Shown piece after piece: positions 36,590 to 48,589 of a stretch of 64,000 nt of DNA; positions within the stretch are counted from its first letter, which is position 1; the number at the start of each line of letters is the position of its first letter. Both the position numbers and the translations under genes were made by a program. This stretch comes from Setophaga petechia (taxonomy: Eukaryota; Chordata; Aves; Passeriformes; Parulidae): the NCBI GenBank assembly GCA_024362935.1, contig JANCRA010000004.1:28201121-28265120 (forward strand), in the 5' to 3' direction. The notes beneath the pieces were generated by a model that saw only the letters and a list, made by a program, of their open reading frames with translations, was not told the DNA's origin and did not search any database.

Positions 36590-38640
36590 CTTTGAATAGA
36601 TGCAAACACAAATTAAGTTACATTTTAGAAGACATTAAGTCACAAATAGTTTGATAAAATTGTCTGTACAGAAGAACACTGACAAAAATATTTGAATATG
36701 AGCTCAACCAGTGGAAACAAAGCAACAAAGCTTTCAGATCACACTTTCTGTCCTTGAAAGAAAAAGAACACATTTTAAGAATATGAAAAAAGAGGTAGCA
36801 TATAAACAGTATAAAAAGCATTATCTAGAATCATCCATTACCTCTGTGAATATTTGAGTACCTCTCTGATCTGTGGAAGCATCACTTTCAGAACAACACA
36901 TTTTCTTTAATGGAATTCTTAATTTGCATACTATTTCACTTAAATGCACACTTATTCGGACTATCACAGGTCTGTGCCTGCTGTGAGTTTCTCCCAAGTG
37001 GGATCACTCTTAATGCAGTCTCCTTTTATCTATTACAATTTTCAACTGATCAAAATAATAATAAAATAATCTTAAGAATTAAGGATCATCTTACAATGAA
37101 TACATATGTATCCTGACAACACAGAGGACAAAGGACTGGGAGCAAAGGTGACAACTGTGTCCCAATCAAATAATAAATATGTTAAAAAACAAATTCACCA
37201 CAACCTCCACTACCTGTATTTTTCTGTATACAAACTGATAATGCTCACACTTTGGTTTGTAAGCACCTCTGCATAGAACTATGTGCAATTCCACTGAAGA
37301 AATACAACTCCACCATAACTGCTGCTCGATGGTCAGGATCACTCTCACAAATGCATTCTTGCAGACATGCAGTTAACTCGCTCTGCAGACCTTAAATTGT
37401 AATGAATTTAGGATCTCACTGAAAGCTTCACCACTAATTCAGTCATAGCCAGGGTGTGATCTGCAATGCTTAGAGCTGAAAAGGAGTCATCACTCCTGCT
37501 GACCTCCTGGGAAAAGGTGGTGCTAAGTGGAAGCACCATTTTGCAATCATTCATGGAAAATAAAGGCACCAGTGCAGGGATTTAGAGATTCTTCTACAGA
37601 AAAAGCTTACAGGAAGTTTGGATACAGTAGACCCTAGAGGATGGTCCACATGTGAAAATGTCTGTACTCATATACTGCCCCTTCAAATTCACATCAGTGA
37701 ATTCACAGCCTCAAGATGAACTAAGATTTTTGAAGAGTACCACAAGGCTTTGCCATATACAAGACAGCTTAGAAGAAAACCAGGTACAATTATAAGAAAC
37801 AGCAGAGCTGAACACACCTAGATTTATCCTTTTAAAAAAGTCCCTATTTCAACACTGAAATAAAGACTTGATTACATAGCAAACCATGACTGTACCAGTG
37901 ACATGCTCCTACTGTGAGGACATCACCTAAAAAGTTGTGCAAGATGAATTTTTGATAGGCCAAAACCAACCAACCAAAAAGAAATAAAATAACAGAATGC
38001 ACCAAAGCTTAGTTTTCTATTACCTCTGCAAATTACTCCCTGCATATGCTTGAGGGCAAAACCAAAAAAATCAGATGAGCAAGGAGTGCATGAAACACCA
38101 AAAATAATACTTTGGTGTAATTTGGTGAAGACTACTCCCTGTTCCCTTTTTCCTCCCCTTAGATGTTACTTAAAATACACATTTTAAGCCTTTCTTCCAG
38201 TCCACTGTAAAATAACTTTTTGAAAATGTCTACACCAAATAAAATGGGTAAACTCCTATTTCTGAAATACTTATACCTAATTTTGGCTGGAGGAAACAAC
38301 TCCTAATGTATCTCAAAATCTGTTTATACAGTTCAAGTGAACAGGACTACTTAACTTGAAACTACATTCTCACATCGCTTATTTAAACGATATCAAGGCA
38401 GAACAAACCTTGTAAAACTCAGCTTACTAGAAAAGAACTTCAGTACAAATATACCAGGGCAAGATACCATTCACTTGAAGGGTTAAGAGAAGAAATAGGT
38501 AGTTGAGCTCAAGTGAAAAATTGTTCTCAGGAAGCTTTAAAGGAGTAGGTGGAATTCCTCTATCAACTGATGTTTGATGCTAATAGCTGCATCACATGGG
38601 GCTAATTAAAAGAGGTGTTATCAGACAGCACAAGACTTAC

Positions 38641-38745
38641 TGAATATGAGCTGTAAGATAAAAGCAACCAATAAATGTAATAAGACACTTTCTGCATATA
38701 ATATTTCAGTACTAAGCAGCATGACTGTTTTGACAAGGAAGCCAG
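38641..38745 (-). other. Candidate internal exon, minus strand (105 nt)
   Basis: The minus-strand acceptor is ttttccaatttgcag and the donor is TTCA|gtaagt, close to consensus. Two frames are open throughout. The more protein-like one includes LSTEILYAESVLLHLLVAF and begins with two bases of a split codon, in phase with the end of the candidate at 41,535-41,579. The sequence is leucine-rich and hydrophobic, which fits a membrane segment or helical repeat but is also what A/T-rich random DNA encodes. Product unknown. Confidence 0.22.
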
Positions 38746-39880
38746 CTGCAAATTGGAAAAGTCCTATTTTTGCAAGAGATTTAAACAGCTGGTCTCCAAA
38801 TTCAGTGAGTGAGTACAAAAAAGATGATTACGAGGCCCCATTCCAAAAATCAAGCATGGGAAAAATATATAAAGCGCATACAATGATAAGCCAGAACTTT
38901 AAGACAGAAAAGGTACTAAATTTAAGACAGAATTCACAAACCTCTGTGAAGGCACATATTTATTTCTTCTATGAGGACAATTGGGATTTTAACTGGGGAG
39001 GCTTTGGTGACAACACACATTCTAGTCTGTGAAAATAAATTTTTCTGAAGGAAACATTTTCGAACTCTTTGTAATAACTGATAAAGTTCAAGGCACATAC
39101 AGTTATTAAAAAACAGGCTGAGTTGTACAGCAATTTGTAAAAAAGTACAAGATTCCAAAATACCCAGCGAACCATGATGCAGTCTGTAATCAGTTACTGG
39201 GTTCATGCCCAGTTTTGCCCTTGTACTGTTCATATACTGATAAAACAAATAGCTCTCTCTTTTAGCCTAAATGGATAGAGACACAATATTTTATTTCTGC
39301 TCGCCTAAACTGCAACTCTAACTGTTTAGCTGTGAAAAGTTATTAGATGAGAGTGGTCATCTTCATGTGCAATACCCTCCCAGCATTACAAGTCCCTTAC
39401 TGCTGAGAACAAACTTTCATCTTTTCTATAAAGATGAACTGCAATTTTTCTTCCAGCACCTCTTCCCCAACACAGAGGCACTAGCTTATACAATGCAAAA
39501 AAACCCTCATCACAGGCCAGCACACGTCTGTTATAATCTGTATATGGTGGGGAAAGGATTCAAACTCTGCCCAGTGAAGAACTGAGATAACTGTTTTCTA
39601 ATAAGTATGGTGTCAGATCAAGGGCTCAGGTAACTGCAATTCAATAGACTTTTGACATGATGTCAGCCTATATAATATGATCCCTGCTTTCAACATCACC
39701 AGAATAAGTAAATCTTCGAACACAAGAGAGACCCATTTCAGTTGTTTGTTGAATATTGTTTAGCCCATAACACAGAAGCAAGCTGTATAACAGCTCCTAG
39801 CTCTTCAGGCAGTGCAGTTAGCAGCAGCTTGCCTCCTCCCATGCACCATGCATGCACTAATGCACGTGCAGACAGAAGGC

Positions 39881-39995
39881 ATCACAGAATCACAGAATAT
39901 GCTGAGTTGGAAGGGATGCCCAAGGATAATCAAGTCCAGCTCCTAGCCCCTGCACAAGACATCCCCAAGAGTCACACCAGCAGCTCTCCCTCTGA
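39881..39995 (-). mobile_element. CR1 LINE 3' terminus, minus strand
   Basis: This is a clear reverse-complemented CR1 3' end. It begins with two copies of the terminal 8-bp repeat (cacagaat), followed by 'gttggaagggatgcccaagg' and 'tcaagtccagctcctagccc'. It is then cut off after about 115 bases. It is a short 5'-truncated insertion, the commonest form of CR1 in bird genomes. Confidence 0.93.
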
Positions 39996-42900
39996 CGTCT
40001 CACAACAAATACTGCAAATTTGACTGGACAGAAAACTAAATAAATTAAAACAGGAAATTAATATAGTTCAGCTATGTTTCAGGAAGAAGCCTGCAAAACC
40101 TACCAACAATTTCATTTACACCTATCTTATGTCTTCCTCCTTACACCCCTGTCCTAAGACATTCTGTTCATGTGAAACTGACAAAGAATATGTGAGGCTG
40201 CTTTGAAGGAGGTCTGCACTCCCTTAACTTTGCCTTCTATATGGACAAGGCAGCTCTTCTTCCCCTTGTTGTTGAGGTGAAGCATTCAACAGAAACTACT
40301 GTTCCTCTTACGACTACCCTTGGTCTAGTAATTCCACCTTGCACATCCACTTCCAACCACACAGAAAACATTCAATTTGAGAAAGACCAAAGGAGTCCTC
40401 AGGCAGAGTCACCCATCTATTTAACGGGCATTGAGCCAGAACCCTCTCGTAGGACGCTCACCAGCCTCATTTTCCTACATTCACTTTGCTACTAATCGGC
40501 AGCCTTCTCGCTGCTAAACTTCCTGTTCAATCCGCCCTTTATGTGAAGTCCCACTTAAACGTGTTCACTGCAGCTGTTTGATTGCTCTTTTACCCATGTT
40601 CAATTGCCTCAGGTTGCCTCTTCTTTGAATTCATCATCAATTCTTATTATTGCTAGTCTTACAATAAAATGATACGCTCATCATGCAAGACAGACTTGCT
40701 TCATCAAAATAACATGAAATCTTTAAGTGACTGTGAATGCTCAAAAGCCTCTCTTCAGATCAAGTGATTTCCTTTAAAGAAAAATTAATCCAATCCACCC
40801 ATCTCAAGATCAGCATCCTCCAGAGCAGGATTTCTCCACCCCCTCTCTCCTTCATTTTCCTCCAAGGCTTGGCTACAGAAAAGAACAGCATGTGCCTGCT
40901 TTTCTAGTGCATCTGCGTCTAGCTTATTCAAAAAATAAAATAATTTATTTGTGCAGTGATAAACACTTTGCTTCAGTACTTTTTAACACAAAAGTAATAC
41001 AGCAGCTGTAATATAAAAAATAACTCCTTCACGTCAACCCTGTTAAGTATACTCTGAGCACTGATAAAACTGGACTGGGAGACAAGCATTCACGTTTCAG
41101 CAGTCAATTGTCTACATACCTTCAGAACACATTAGAAAGCAATTCTCCCACTTTTAAAGTATGAAAACAGTGATGAACACTTTCGCAACACCGTAAGTTC
41201 CTCTAAAACTCTTTTAGGCACTACACAATACAAGGCCAGTATTAAAACTAGGAGACACAAGATGGCTAATATTAAACAGTTATGGTAGCAACAAACACAT
41301 TTTAATGAACATGGCACAGGGAACAAGGTCCACACTAGCCTTCATCCACCTTCTCTATCTACAGGCACACAGAGGCGTAGGACGAGAAACACACACCCAG
41401 GGGTAAGGCGGTGACCAGAGATAAGTGCTTACATCTGTTTACGTAAGGCAACAGTCTGTAATGCTTGCTAGAATCATAGCTAGGAAATACACTTATTGCA
41501 CTAATGAATTACATGATAAACTGCTATTCACTACCTGGACTCAGGCTGTCAAGTGTAATCAGGAGCTGCAACTGAGCTGCTGAAAACTGATTTGAATAGG
41601 CAAAATATATCACTCAAAAGCGAAAATTAGTCTCATTCGAATTCTATCCAAGCACTCACTGACACTGACCAGAACCCAGTAGGTTTCTAAAACGAAACAC
41701 GATGGAGTATGCAAAACAGACTGGCACAAGATCTTCCTTAGCACTATGGTATGCTAATTTAATTTGTCAAGCTAATTTCACTGAAAATAAAGCAACAACA
41801 ATAAAAAAAACCTCAACAGGGGCAGTATCTCAAGGGAGTACTTCAACACCAGGGTTATTTTTTTCCATTATTGTCATTTAATTCCACATTATGCTTCATG
41901 CCTAAAAGGCAGGTCTATAAATCACATGAAGCAGAGCAAGTATCTCAGTGCTATTCCTAATAGTTTGAAAATATAATCCTGAACTTCAGGAAAACTGTCA
42001 CCTCAAAGATATGTCACAGAATGAAATATGTTCTCCTTGTCAATAGTGTAAAGGAAAAAGTATTTTTCTAAAAGTGTACTGTAATTCCACTGAGGAGAAA
42101 CTCAAGAGGCAAGAAAAGAAGCCCCTTCACCTCCACCTCAGGGTCAAAAGGTCTGGCAGAAGTATCTTCAGGGTTTGGGCAAGCTTGCTCAAGCTAATGG
42201 GTGATACATGGACTCCTCTGCAGTGGACAATCAATTACAGCAACAACTGCTGATTAGCACTATTTCACCACCAAGAACCACTACCCCTAGAAAAGTAACT
42301 TCTTGTTGGGCAAAGAGATGAAATGAGACATTTAATCCTCCATTTTTTGCTGTAACAAATCTATGGCACGTGATCTGATTTTTTGAGACCATTTTAGGGC
42401 TAATATTTTATCACTGCAAAGAAACCTCTGATATACAGGTTAAAAAAGGCACAGTAAAATATACAGAAAGAAAGTTGGAATACAGACTCAATTTCTCATT
42501 TCCTTTTTCTGTTTCTAAATCAACTCAACTTTTTTTTTCACTTGATGGGATATTTGAAACATTTCTGTCTTTTCCCTATTGTGATCAGCCACCATGTCAA
42601 GACTTCCCACAGACCACCACACTGCACACCAAGCCACCACAGAACTTCCAAAACACTCACAGTGTCAGAATTACGAGCAAGCTTCAAAAGAAATTTATTT
42701 AGTATGGTTATACGACAGCACAAGTAAATTGACAATTATTTTTTTGCGAAACAGAACAAAAGATAATTTAACTGTAATATTTATGTACAAGCTACACAAA
42801 ACAACAGTTTCAGAGTGCTTTGTTCCTCTGGTGCACAAATGCCATATAACATTATATGGACTGTGTGATGTAATTTTTAAGCTATAAAACTCTGGCCTAG

Positions 42901-43899
42901 ATATACAGAAAATTCACCAGTGTCTTGAACACTGAATAACTCATACTTGTTAGCAAAATCACTTTAGATGCCCAGACAGTTATATCCAGGTTCCAGGTTC
43001 TCACTCAAGCTAATGGGAGAACCCAAATTTAAAAGAGCAGTGATACAGCTATTGACATAAAATGAATTTATGTATATACTAAATTATCTCATTGCTTGTT
43101 GATCTGCTAGTTATTTTATTAGTGGTTGTAGTCATTTGCTTGATCACTTCCTGCAATTCCATCTACATCAGTCCTTTTCACCCTTCAAAAAGCCCCATTA
43201 CAGTATTACAGTAGAAATTTAATATTTGATTACATCTTTCAAAAATGCATCTATATTTTAACAATGTAAAAAACAGCTCACAAATCTATCTATACCTTCA
43301 ACGAGCTGCTATTAATCAGATTACCTAAGTAAAATACTTGACTAAATATGCCTTGTGAGTGAGGAAAAAGCAGCATCTAATCTCAGTTATTTCAGTCACA
43401 CATACCAGTATTTCCCATACACTGATTTACATCTAAAGGGTGACTGTCAGCCCTGGAGGACTGAGCAAGATCCATCACCACAACCATACCTAAAGCAAGC
43501 ATTTAAGGCATTACTTTTTCCCAGATTTTCTTTACTTTTTTATTTTTAACCAGTTATTGCAGTCTAGAAGAGGCATATATACACAACAGGCATGGGAAAA
43601 GTCTGCCTAGGGTCTAACTTAAATTACTTCTCAAGTTTTTATGTCACAGACATGAAATAATCACTCCATTCATCAGTCGAAGTTCAGAAACAAAACTGGA
43701 AAACTTACAGTTTAATGCATATCCAGCTTCAGAGTTAAATGTCACAGGGCTTCACGTTCTCCTGGAACGTTCTCCTATGGAAGAGTTACAATCCTGGTAA
43801 GCGCACAGGGTCACACACACTGAGTATTTGCCTGAAAACCACACGCTCACCCCAGGAGACAAGCGCCACATTTCAAATAACAGCTGTTAAACGCTAATT
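39996..43899. other. AT-rich non-coding stretch left of the CpG island
   Basis: No gene or repeat family was recognised. It holds a candidate minus-strand exon at 41,535-41,579. Another donor-like site, ATTAAACT|gtaag (minus strand), lies at about 43,705. Composition changes to GC-rich from about 43,900. If a gene starts in the island on the minus strand, this is the start of its first intron. Confidence 0.5.
41535..41579 (-). other. Candidate internal exon, minus strand (45 nt)
   Basis: The minus strand shows a good acceptor (tattcaaatcagttttcag) and a weaker donor CCAG|gtagtg. One frame of three is open, reading AQLQLLITLDSLSP with one base left over, which fits the phase of the candidate at 38,641-38,745. 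It is short and unrecognised. Confidence 0.14.
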
Positions 43900-44272
43900 T
43901 ACCTCTCTAGACGCGCACGAAAACCACTTCTGTCGCACCCCAGCTCCCTCCTTCCCCAGCCGGAGGGCCTTACACTCCTCCCGCGGCCCCGCGGGGCTCA
44001 GCACGCCGCCCGGGGCACGGAAGGGAGGCTCGGAGGCGTCGCGGCATCCCCGCCGCGGCACCACGCCCTGCGCCGGGCGCAGCCCGACCCCAGGCCCCGG
44101 GCCCGCCGCGGCACCTGCCCTCCCGCCGCACGCTCGGGAGACGGGGCGGGGGCGCACGGCATTAAACGAGAACCAAAAAAACCCTCCCAGCCCAGCCGCC
44201 AAAAGCCTCACAACAAACCAAAAAATCCCCAAAACAAGACCCATGAAATCCAGGAAACCCAAACCCCTCTGG

Positions 44273-44307
44273 TTTGTTTTCTTTTTTTGTTTTGTTTTGT
44301 TTTTTTT
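44273..44307 (+). repeat. T-rich (TTTTG)n low-complexity tract
   Basis: T-rich tract with several TTTTG units inside the CpG island. It splits the island into a 0.35-kb left and a 0.95-kb right part. Confidence 0.8.
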
Positions 44308-44626
44308 AATCGCCCACCACAAAATATGTGGCTCGCTCCTCTTTGTCCGAGCGTCGAGCGCGATCGCGGCTGAGCATCACCCGCCGCGCCCGCGGCACTG
44401 CCCGCTCCCGAGGCGGCGCGGCCGGAGCCTCCCCCGCATCGCCCCGCCCAGCACCGGCCCCGCCGCCCCCGGGCACCTCGCTCGGCCCTCGCTCGCCGCT
44501 GCCCGGCCGTGGCGCCGGCGGTGCGGAAAACGCCGGCGGTCCCCGGCGGCGGCGCAAGATAACCCCCGCCATCGCTCCCAGCGGGCCCCCGGGAAAGGGA
44601 GTGGCCGCAGCCCAACCCACCGGCAG

Positions 44627-44632
44627 GTACAG
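44627..44632 (+). other. Candidate plus-strand splice donor in the CpG island
   Basis: CGGCAG|gtacag matches the donor consensus well. A plus-strand first exon could end at 44,626. However, the YY1-like element further right, if it sits near a plus-strand start as it does in many genes, would put the start beyond this donor. Several promoters may be used. Confidence 0.3.
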
Positions 44633-44673
44633 GGCAGGGCGGCGAGCGCGGGACCCCGCAGCCCTGCCCCGCC

Positions 44674-44679
44674 ACTCAC
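44674..44679 (-). other. Candidate minus-strand first-exon splice donor
   Basis: Read on the minus strand, GGGCAGCG|gtgagt is a strong donor. It would end a GC-rich first exon whose right boundary lies within the island, and open a first intron running left. There is no long non-repetitive coding frame next to it, so the first exon may be mostly untranslated. Confidence 0.4.
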
Positions 44680-44918
44680 CGCTGCCCACGGCGGCGCCCG
44701 CTCCTTTGTGTGCCCGCCGCGCCCCGGCACCTCCGTCTCCCGCTGCCGGGCGCCCCGCGCCCCCTCCCCGCCGCGCCGGGGGCGGAGGAGGACGCAGCCG
44801 AGATCCGCGGAGGAGGCCGCTACCGCCCGCCGGTCACATGCAGCGGGAAGCCGCGGCGCAGGCTCCCGGCGGCTCCCGGAGAGCCCGGCCGGCAGCGTCC
44901 GAGGCGAGCTCGGGGGTG

Positions 44919-44927
44919 AAGATGGCG
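44919..44927 (+). promoter_or_regulatory. YY1-like element / possible start codon context
   Basis: The sequence aagatggcg fits the core of the YY1 downstream element often found just after the start site of TATA-less CpG promoters, sometimes overlapping the first ATG. A plus-strand frame opening here runs to the stop at 45,302-45,304 through low-complexity Ala, Gly, Arg and Pro. It could be a real N-terminus or chance. Confidence 0.35.
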
Positions 44928-44986
44928 ACCTCGGCGGCGGGGGAGGGAATCCCCGGGCCGGCCCGCTCCGCTCCGCGCTGCCGGCT

Positions 44987-45014
44987 GGGCTGGGCGCGCC
45001 GGGGAGGGGAGGGG
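44987..45014 (+). promoter_or_regulatory. Potential G-quadruplex
   Basis: Five G-runs of three or four (ggg, ggg, gggg, gggg, gggg) are separated by loops of 2, 6, 1 and 1 bases. This meets the usual G-quadruplex pattern and lies about 70 bases past the YY1-like element. Confidence 0.6.
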
Positions 45015-45250
45015 ACAAAGAGCGGCTGCCGCTGCCCGTCAGCGCTATCGCTGTGCCGCCCGCTCCTCCTCCGCCGCCTCCGCGCCGTCCAACCTCCGCC
45101 CGCGCCGCAGCGCTCCCGGCCCGACCCGCTCCGCTCCCACCGCCCGGGGCTCGCTGCCCACCGCAGCGCAGGGACCCCAGCGCTGATGGAGGCTTCCGAG
45201 CCAAAATGCGCTGGCATCGCCACGGCCTTAAGGGGTGGCGGAAAGCAGGT

Positions 45251-46072
45251 CACGAAAGCTGGTGTGCTTGTGGTCGGACAAGGCCATGAGAGGGGGATCT
45301 TCTGACCCCCAGCTGTTGACAGTAAGAAGCCCACTCTGCGTGTCGGTAAAATTCCAGCGTCCTACATCCCCCGTTCCCCCGGCAGTCATTTCAGTTGCTC
45401 ACAGAGAGGTGGTGAGCCATCATGGGTGGTCCGCACCTGTAGCTGGTTTACTGATTCAAAATAGGTATGGTGCCACTGCGACTCTCAAAGAGAGCTATCT
45501 CCGCTCCGTTCCAACAAATGATACATTGTCTTTTAAAAGTGAAAAATAAGGGGAAAATGCTGAAGGTGGCAAGCATGACTCAAACATGAAACGCTATGAA
45601 CTTGCAATGTCGGATATTCCTTGCTAGGTTCAGAATTATGGCTGGAAGCTACACCTGGTGACAGCATGGTGCTCCCAAGCAATTCTTTCCAGACTTAGGT
45701 TGCCATCTCTCCTGTGCACGACTTTTCCTGGTTTTGCAGGTCATGCCACTCATTCGGTGTCATGAGTTAAAGTGAAAAACGTGCCAGATTCTTTTATTTT
45801 TTTTTTTTTTGTCAACATATTTATGGTTCATTATTTCTCCAGGCTGTGTTTTTACAATTTTGGATATTCTTCTGAGAGGGCTTTATGCCCACCAATATAT
45901 TTATGTCTAATTTGCCCTCAGAAGGACATACCTGTGAGAAGTGCTTCCATCAGGCATACCCTGACACTGATCTTTCGTTCAAGAGTCAGTCACTGAAAAC
46001 CAGTTTCAGCTCAGTGCCCTGCAGATGGTGTTTTTGCTGTGTGTGTTTAGAAGATGAACACACTTATTTTAG
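45251..46072. other. Non-coding stretch right of the CpG island
   Basis: Composition falls quickly to AT-rich. Donor-like sites on the plus strand are at 45,412 (GGTG|gtgagc) and at about 45,464 (ATAG|gtatgg). Either could end a first exon starting in the island. A poly(T) run follows near 45,796. No coding sequence was recognised. Confidence 0.5.
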
Positions 46073-46790
46073 AGCCCTAGAATCATCAAGGATGGAAGAG
46101 ACCTCTAAGATTGTCAAGTCCAACCATCAACCTAGCATTATCTTTGTAACCCCTGAACCACTAACCCACATCACCCAGCACTGAATCCAGATGCCTCTTA
46201 AACACCTCCAGAGGTGATGACTCCACCGCCTCCCAGCACACCTATTCTAATGCCTGACATGTCCTAATAGTGAAAAAAATTCTAATATCTAATCTGATTC
46301 TTCTGTCTCAGCTGAAGGCCATTTCCTCTGATCCTCTCGCTGTAGGGACAGTAGAAGTGACCAACTCCCGCCTCACTACAGCCTCCTTTCAGGGAGCTGT
46401 AGAGAGCAATGAGGTCTCCCCTGGGCCTTCTCATGACTAAACAAACCCAGCTACCTCAGCAGCTCCTCATAAGACGTGTTTCATGAGCCTTGTTGCCCTT
46501 TCCTCCACCAGCTCAGCGTCCTTATTAAAGTGAGTGGCTCAGAACCTGACTTGAGGTGCAGCCTCAGCAGCACCAAATACAGGAGGATGATCATGTCCCT
46601 TGTCCTGCTGGCCACACTGCTCTGGTTCAGGCCTTCTTGGCCAGCTGGGCACACAGTGGCTCACACTAAGCCAGCTCACAATGAGCATCCCCAAGTCCCT
46701 TTTTGCCAAGCATCTGTCCCCCCCAGCCTGTAGTGCTGCAGGGGTTTGCTGAGACCCAATTGCAGGACATGGCACTTGGCCTTATTTTAT
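46073..46790 (-). mobile_element. CR1 LINE fragment, about 0.7 kb, minus strand
   Basis: A clear reverse-complemented CR1 3' region. It starts near the 3' end ('gaatcatcaaggatggaaga', 'tcaagtccaaccatcaacc') and continues through 'cctcttaaacacctccagag'. Then come 'gcaatgaggtctcccctggg' and 'cctcatgg'-type segments, ending with 'ttgcaggacatggcacttgg'. There the copy is 5'-truncated. Frames inside are interrupted. The copy is fairly well preserved compared with the one at 6.4 kb. Confidence 0.93.
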
Positions 46791-48589
46791 GTCTGTGAAG
46801 AACAGCTGCAGTAATTTTCATTACTGTTCATGAATTTTACTTCATAAGAATCCTGTTACGTAGAGAAACTATTATCCCTGCTTTCAAGATGAGAAATAAA
46901 GAGACAGTATACCTTGCCTCTGGTCATATATATATAGTATGTGGTAAAACCAGAAGCTTAATCCAGAACTTTGGTGCAGATCCAGTTATTTTAAAACCAC
47001 CAATTCATTTTTTTCTCAAGCTCTGTTTCTCAGGACTCCACTCATGAGAAACTTGCGAGAAGGAGCAAAGAAATGTTGAAAAAGACATGCTAAAATTGAA
47101 TTATTTTGTTGAATTTGTGCAGAAAATAATGTGTACTTACATGGAAATGTTGAGAGTAAGCAAATTTACACATAAAACATCAGCAGAAATATCTGGTTTC
47201 ATAAGCATATGAACCAATAAGGGGAACACCATGCAATGTGTTGTTTCTATATTGTACATTTAAAGTATGAGATGTAAGAACTTCCAGTTTTTATTGGTTA
47301 CATTTCATGCAGGAGCAGGTGAATTGCAGAAACATCATAAAATCTTTGGCCAAAACTGCTAGCACAGTAATGATATCCTGAAGGACTGCCTACATTAGTA
47401 GTACCATTATATTCTAAAGACTTATGACATTTTCATCAAGCACTGTGATAACACACAGTTTCAGCTGTTCCCCACAGCAATTCTCAAGTGACAGAGATAT
47501 GTCAAGTGCATCCACAGTCATCTGTGTTAGATGTTTCTGGTACCACTCCAGAGTTTCAAGCCTCTCCACTGTAATGTGTCTCCACTGGTGTGCCCAAAGT
47601 GACATTGTGTAGCCAGCAGCACAAACCTGTAAGATGCCAGCCCCTTCAGACCAGGCCTAGCAGCAGAGTCAGAAGATTCATCTGCACTGTGAGAGCATAT
47701 GCCAAATGCTTGTCAGAGGACAGTCGTGTGCCAGGCTTCTTCTGGCAGTAATGGTACATATTCAGCTGCCATCATTGCTAACAAAGTACTAATCATGGTG
47801 TGTGTGAGAATAAACTGTGCATAGACCCAGCCGTGCTTGGAAGTGAACTCAAGCCTTCAGAAGATTGAACTGTGTTGGACAAATGTGCTCTCACCAACAG
47901 TTTTTATTCTGTTTTATTATGGTTAGTTCCTCAAAAGTGCAGTCAGGGTGCCTTTACCACTTTCCAAATATCTCATGTCCTTCTGACTAAATACTGACAA
48001 TTCTCCTTCAGTGATTTCTTTCTTCAGTGACAGTCTTACCTGTATTACTGACTATTACTAATTACTCTCCCATATCCAAAGGTATCTAAAGATAGACAAT
48101 ATTTATCTTTCAGAATCCTCTTCCTCTCCTGCTCTCCTCACAGCCTCATGCCAAAGCCTGAAAGAAATGGTCAGGCAGAAATAATTCAACATTTATATGA
48201 ACCTTTCATGGTAAATGACATTCTTCCCACTCTGTGTTCCAGAATGTTTGCTAGTTAACACACCAAAAAACCAGATAGAAGCATCTATTATTACTGGGAT
48301 TGATGGTATGTGTGAAAAAATAAAAGATTGATTTTAAAAGGGAAAAAAATCTTATAATTCCAAATTTAAAAATGTGTTGTCTGCTTTTTTGAATGAACAA
48401 TAAAACATACACACTAATTATGACTAAATAGTAGTGTGTGGGTATAACACTCATGAACACAAATGGATTCCTCCATTTCTGATGTAGCCATGTACATGTC
48501 AGTGAAGGTATGTATCAGCAATTAAAAGTTGTCAAGATAGCTACTCACTGAGTTCCATTGGCTGACCATAGCTGCATTTCTCACCTGTG
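46791..48589. other. AT-rich non-coding stretch, no recognised gene
   Basis: No gene recognised. A short TA microsatellite lies at 46,925-46,936. Two complementary 60-codon frames at 47,414-47,612 sit on opposite strands of the same bases and have no domain. Confidence 0.5.
46925..46936. repeat. Short TA microsatellite
   Basis: Six alternating A/T dinucleotides. Simple sequence. Confidence 0.7.

Larger units (their letters stand above)
35736..39880. other. AT-rich stretch with hairpin, short repeats and candidate minus-strand exons
   Basis: No gene was recognised. It contains a perfect hairpin at 35,984-36,013, candidate minus-strand exons at 36,063-36,121, 36,532-36,589 and 38,641-38,745, and a threefold short repeat at 36,394-36,440. 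The longest frame outside the CpG island (plus strand, 38,646-39,032, 128 codons) overlaps the minus-strand candidate and has no domain. Frames of that length are expected by chance in a window of this size. Confidence 0.45.
43900..45250. promoter_or_regulatory. CpG island promoter, probably bidirectional
   Basis: About 1.35 kb are extremely rich in G, C and CpG, with AT-rich DNA on both sides. There are many GC boxes (ggcgg and ccgcc types), no TATA box and no dominant reading frame, which is the usual form of a vertebrate CpG island promoter. A YY1-like element (aagatggcg) lies at 44,919-44,927 in plus orientation. Good splice donors point both ways: plus CGGCAG|gtacag after 44,626 and minus GCAGCG|gtgagt after 44,680. 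Long frames on both strands (up to 348 codons) result from the lack of stops in GC-rich DNA and show only low-complexity Pro, Arg, Ala and Gly. I did not identify either gene. A short T-rich (ttttg) repeat interrupts the island at 44,273-44,307. Confidence 0.9.

Noticed and set aside
38646..39032. 128-codon plus-strand frame, the longest outside the island
   Set aside because: No domain or clear coding bias, and no splice or promoter context. It overlaps a minus-strand candidate, and frames of this size are expected by chance in 64 kb on two strands.
44243..45289. Very long overlapping reading frames on both strands (up to 348 codons)
   Set aside because: They lie in the CpG island, where stop codons are rare. 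All frames on both strands are open together and encode only Pro/Arg/Ala/Gly-rich low complexity.
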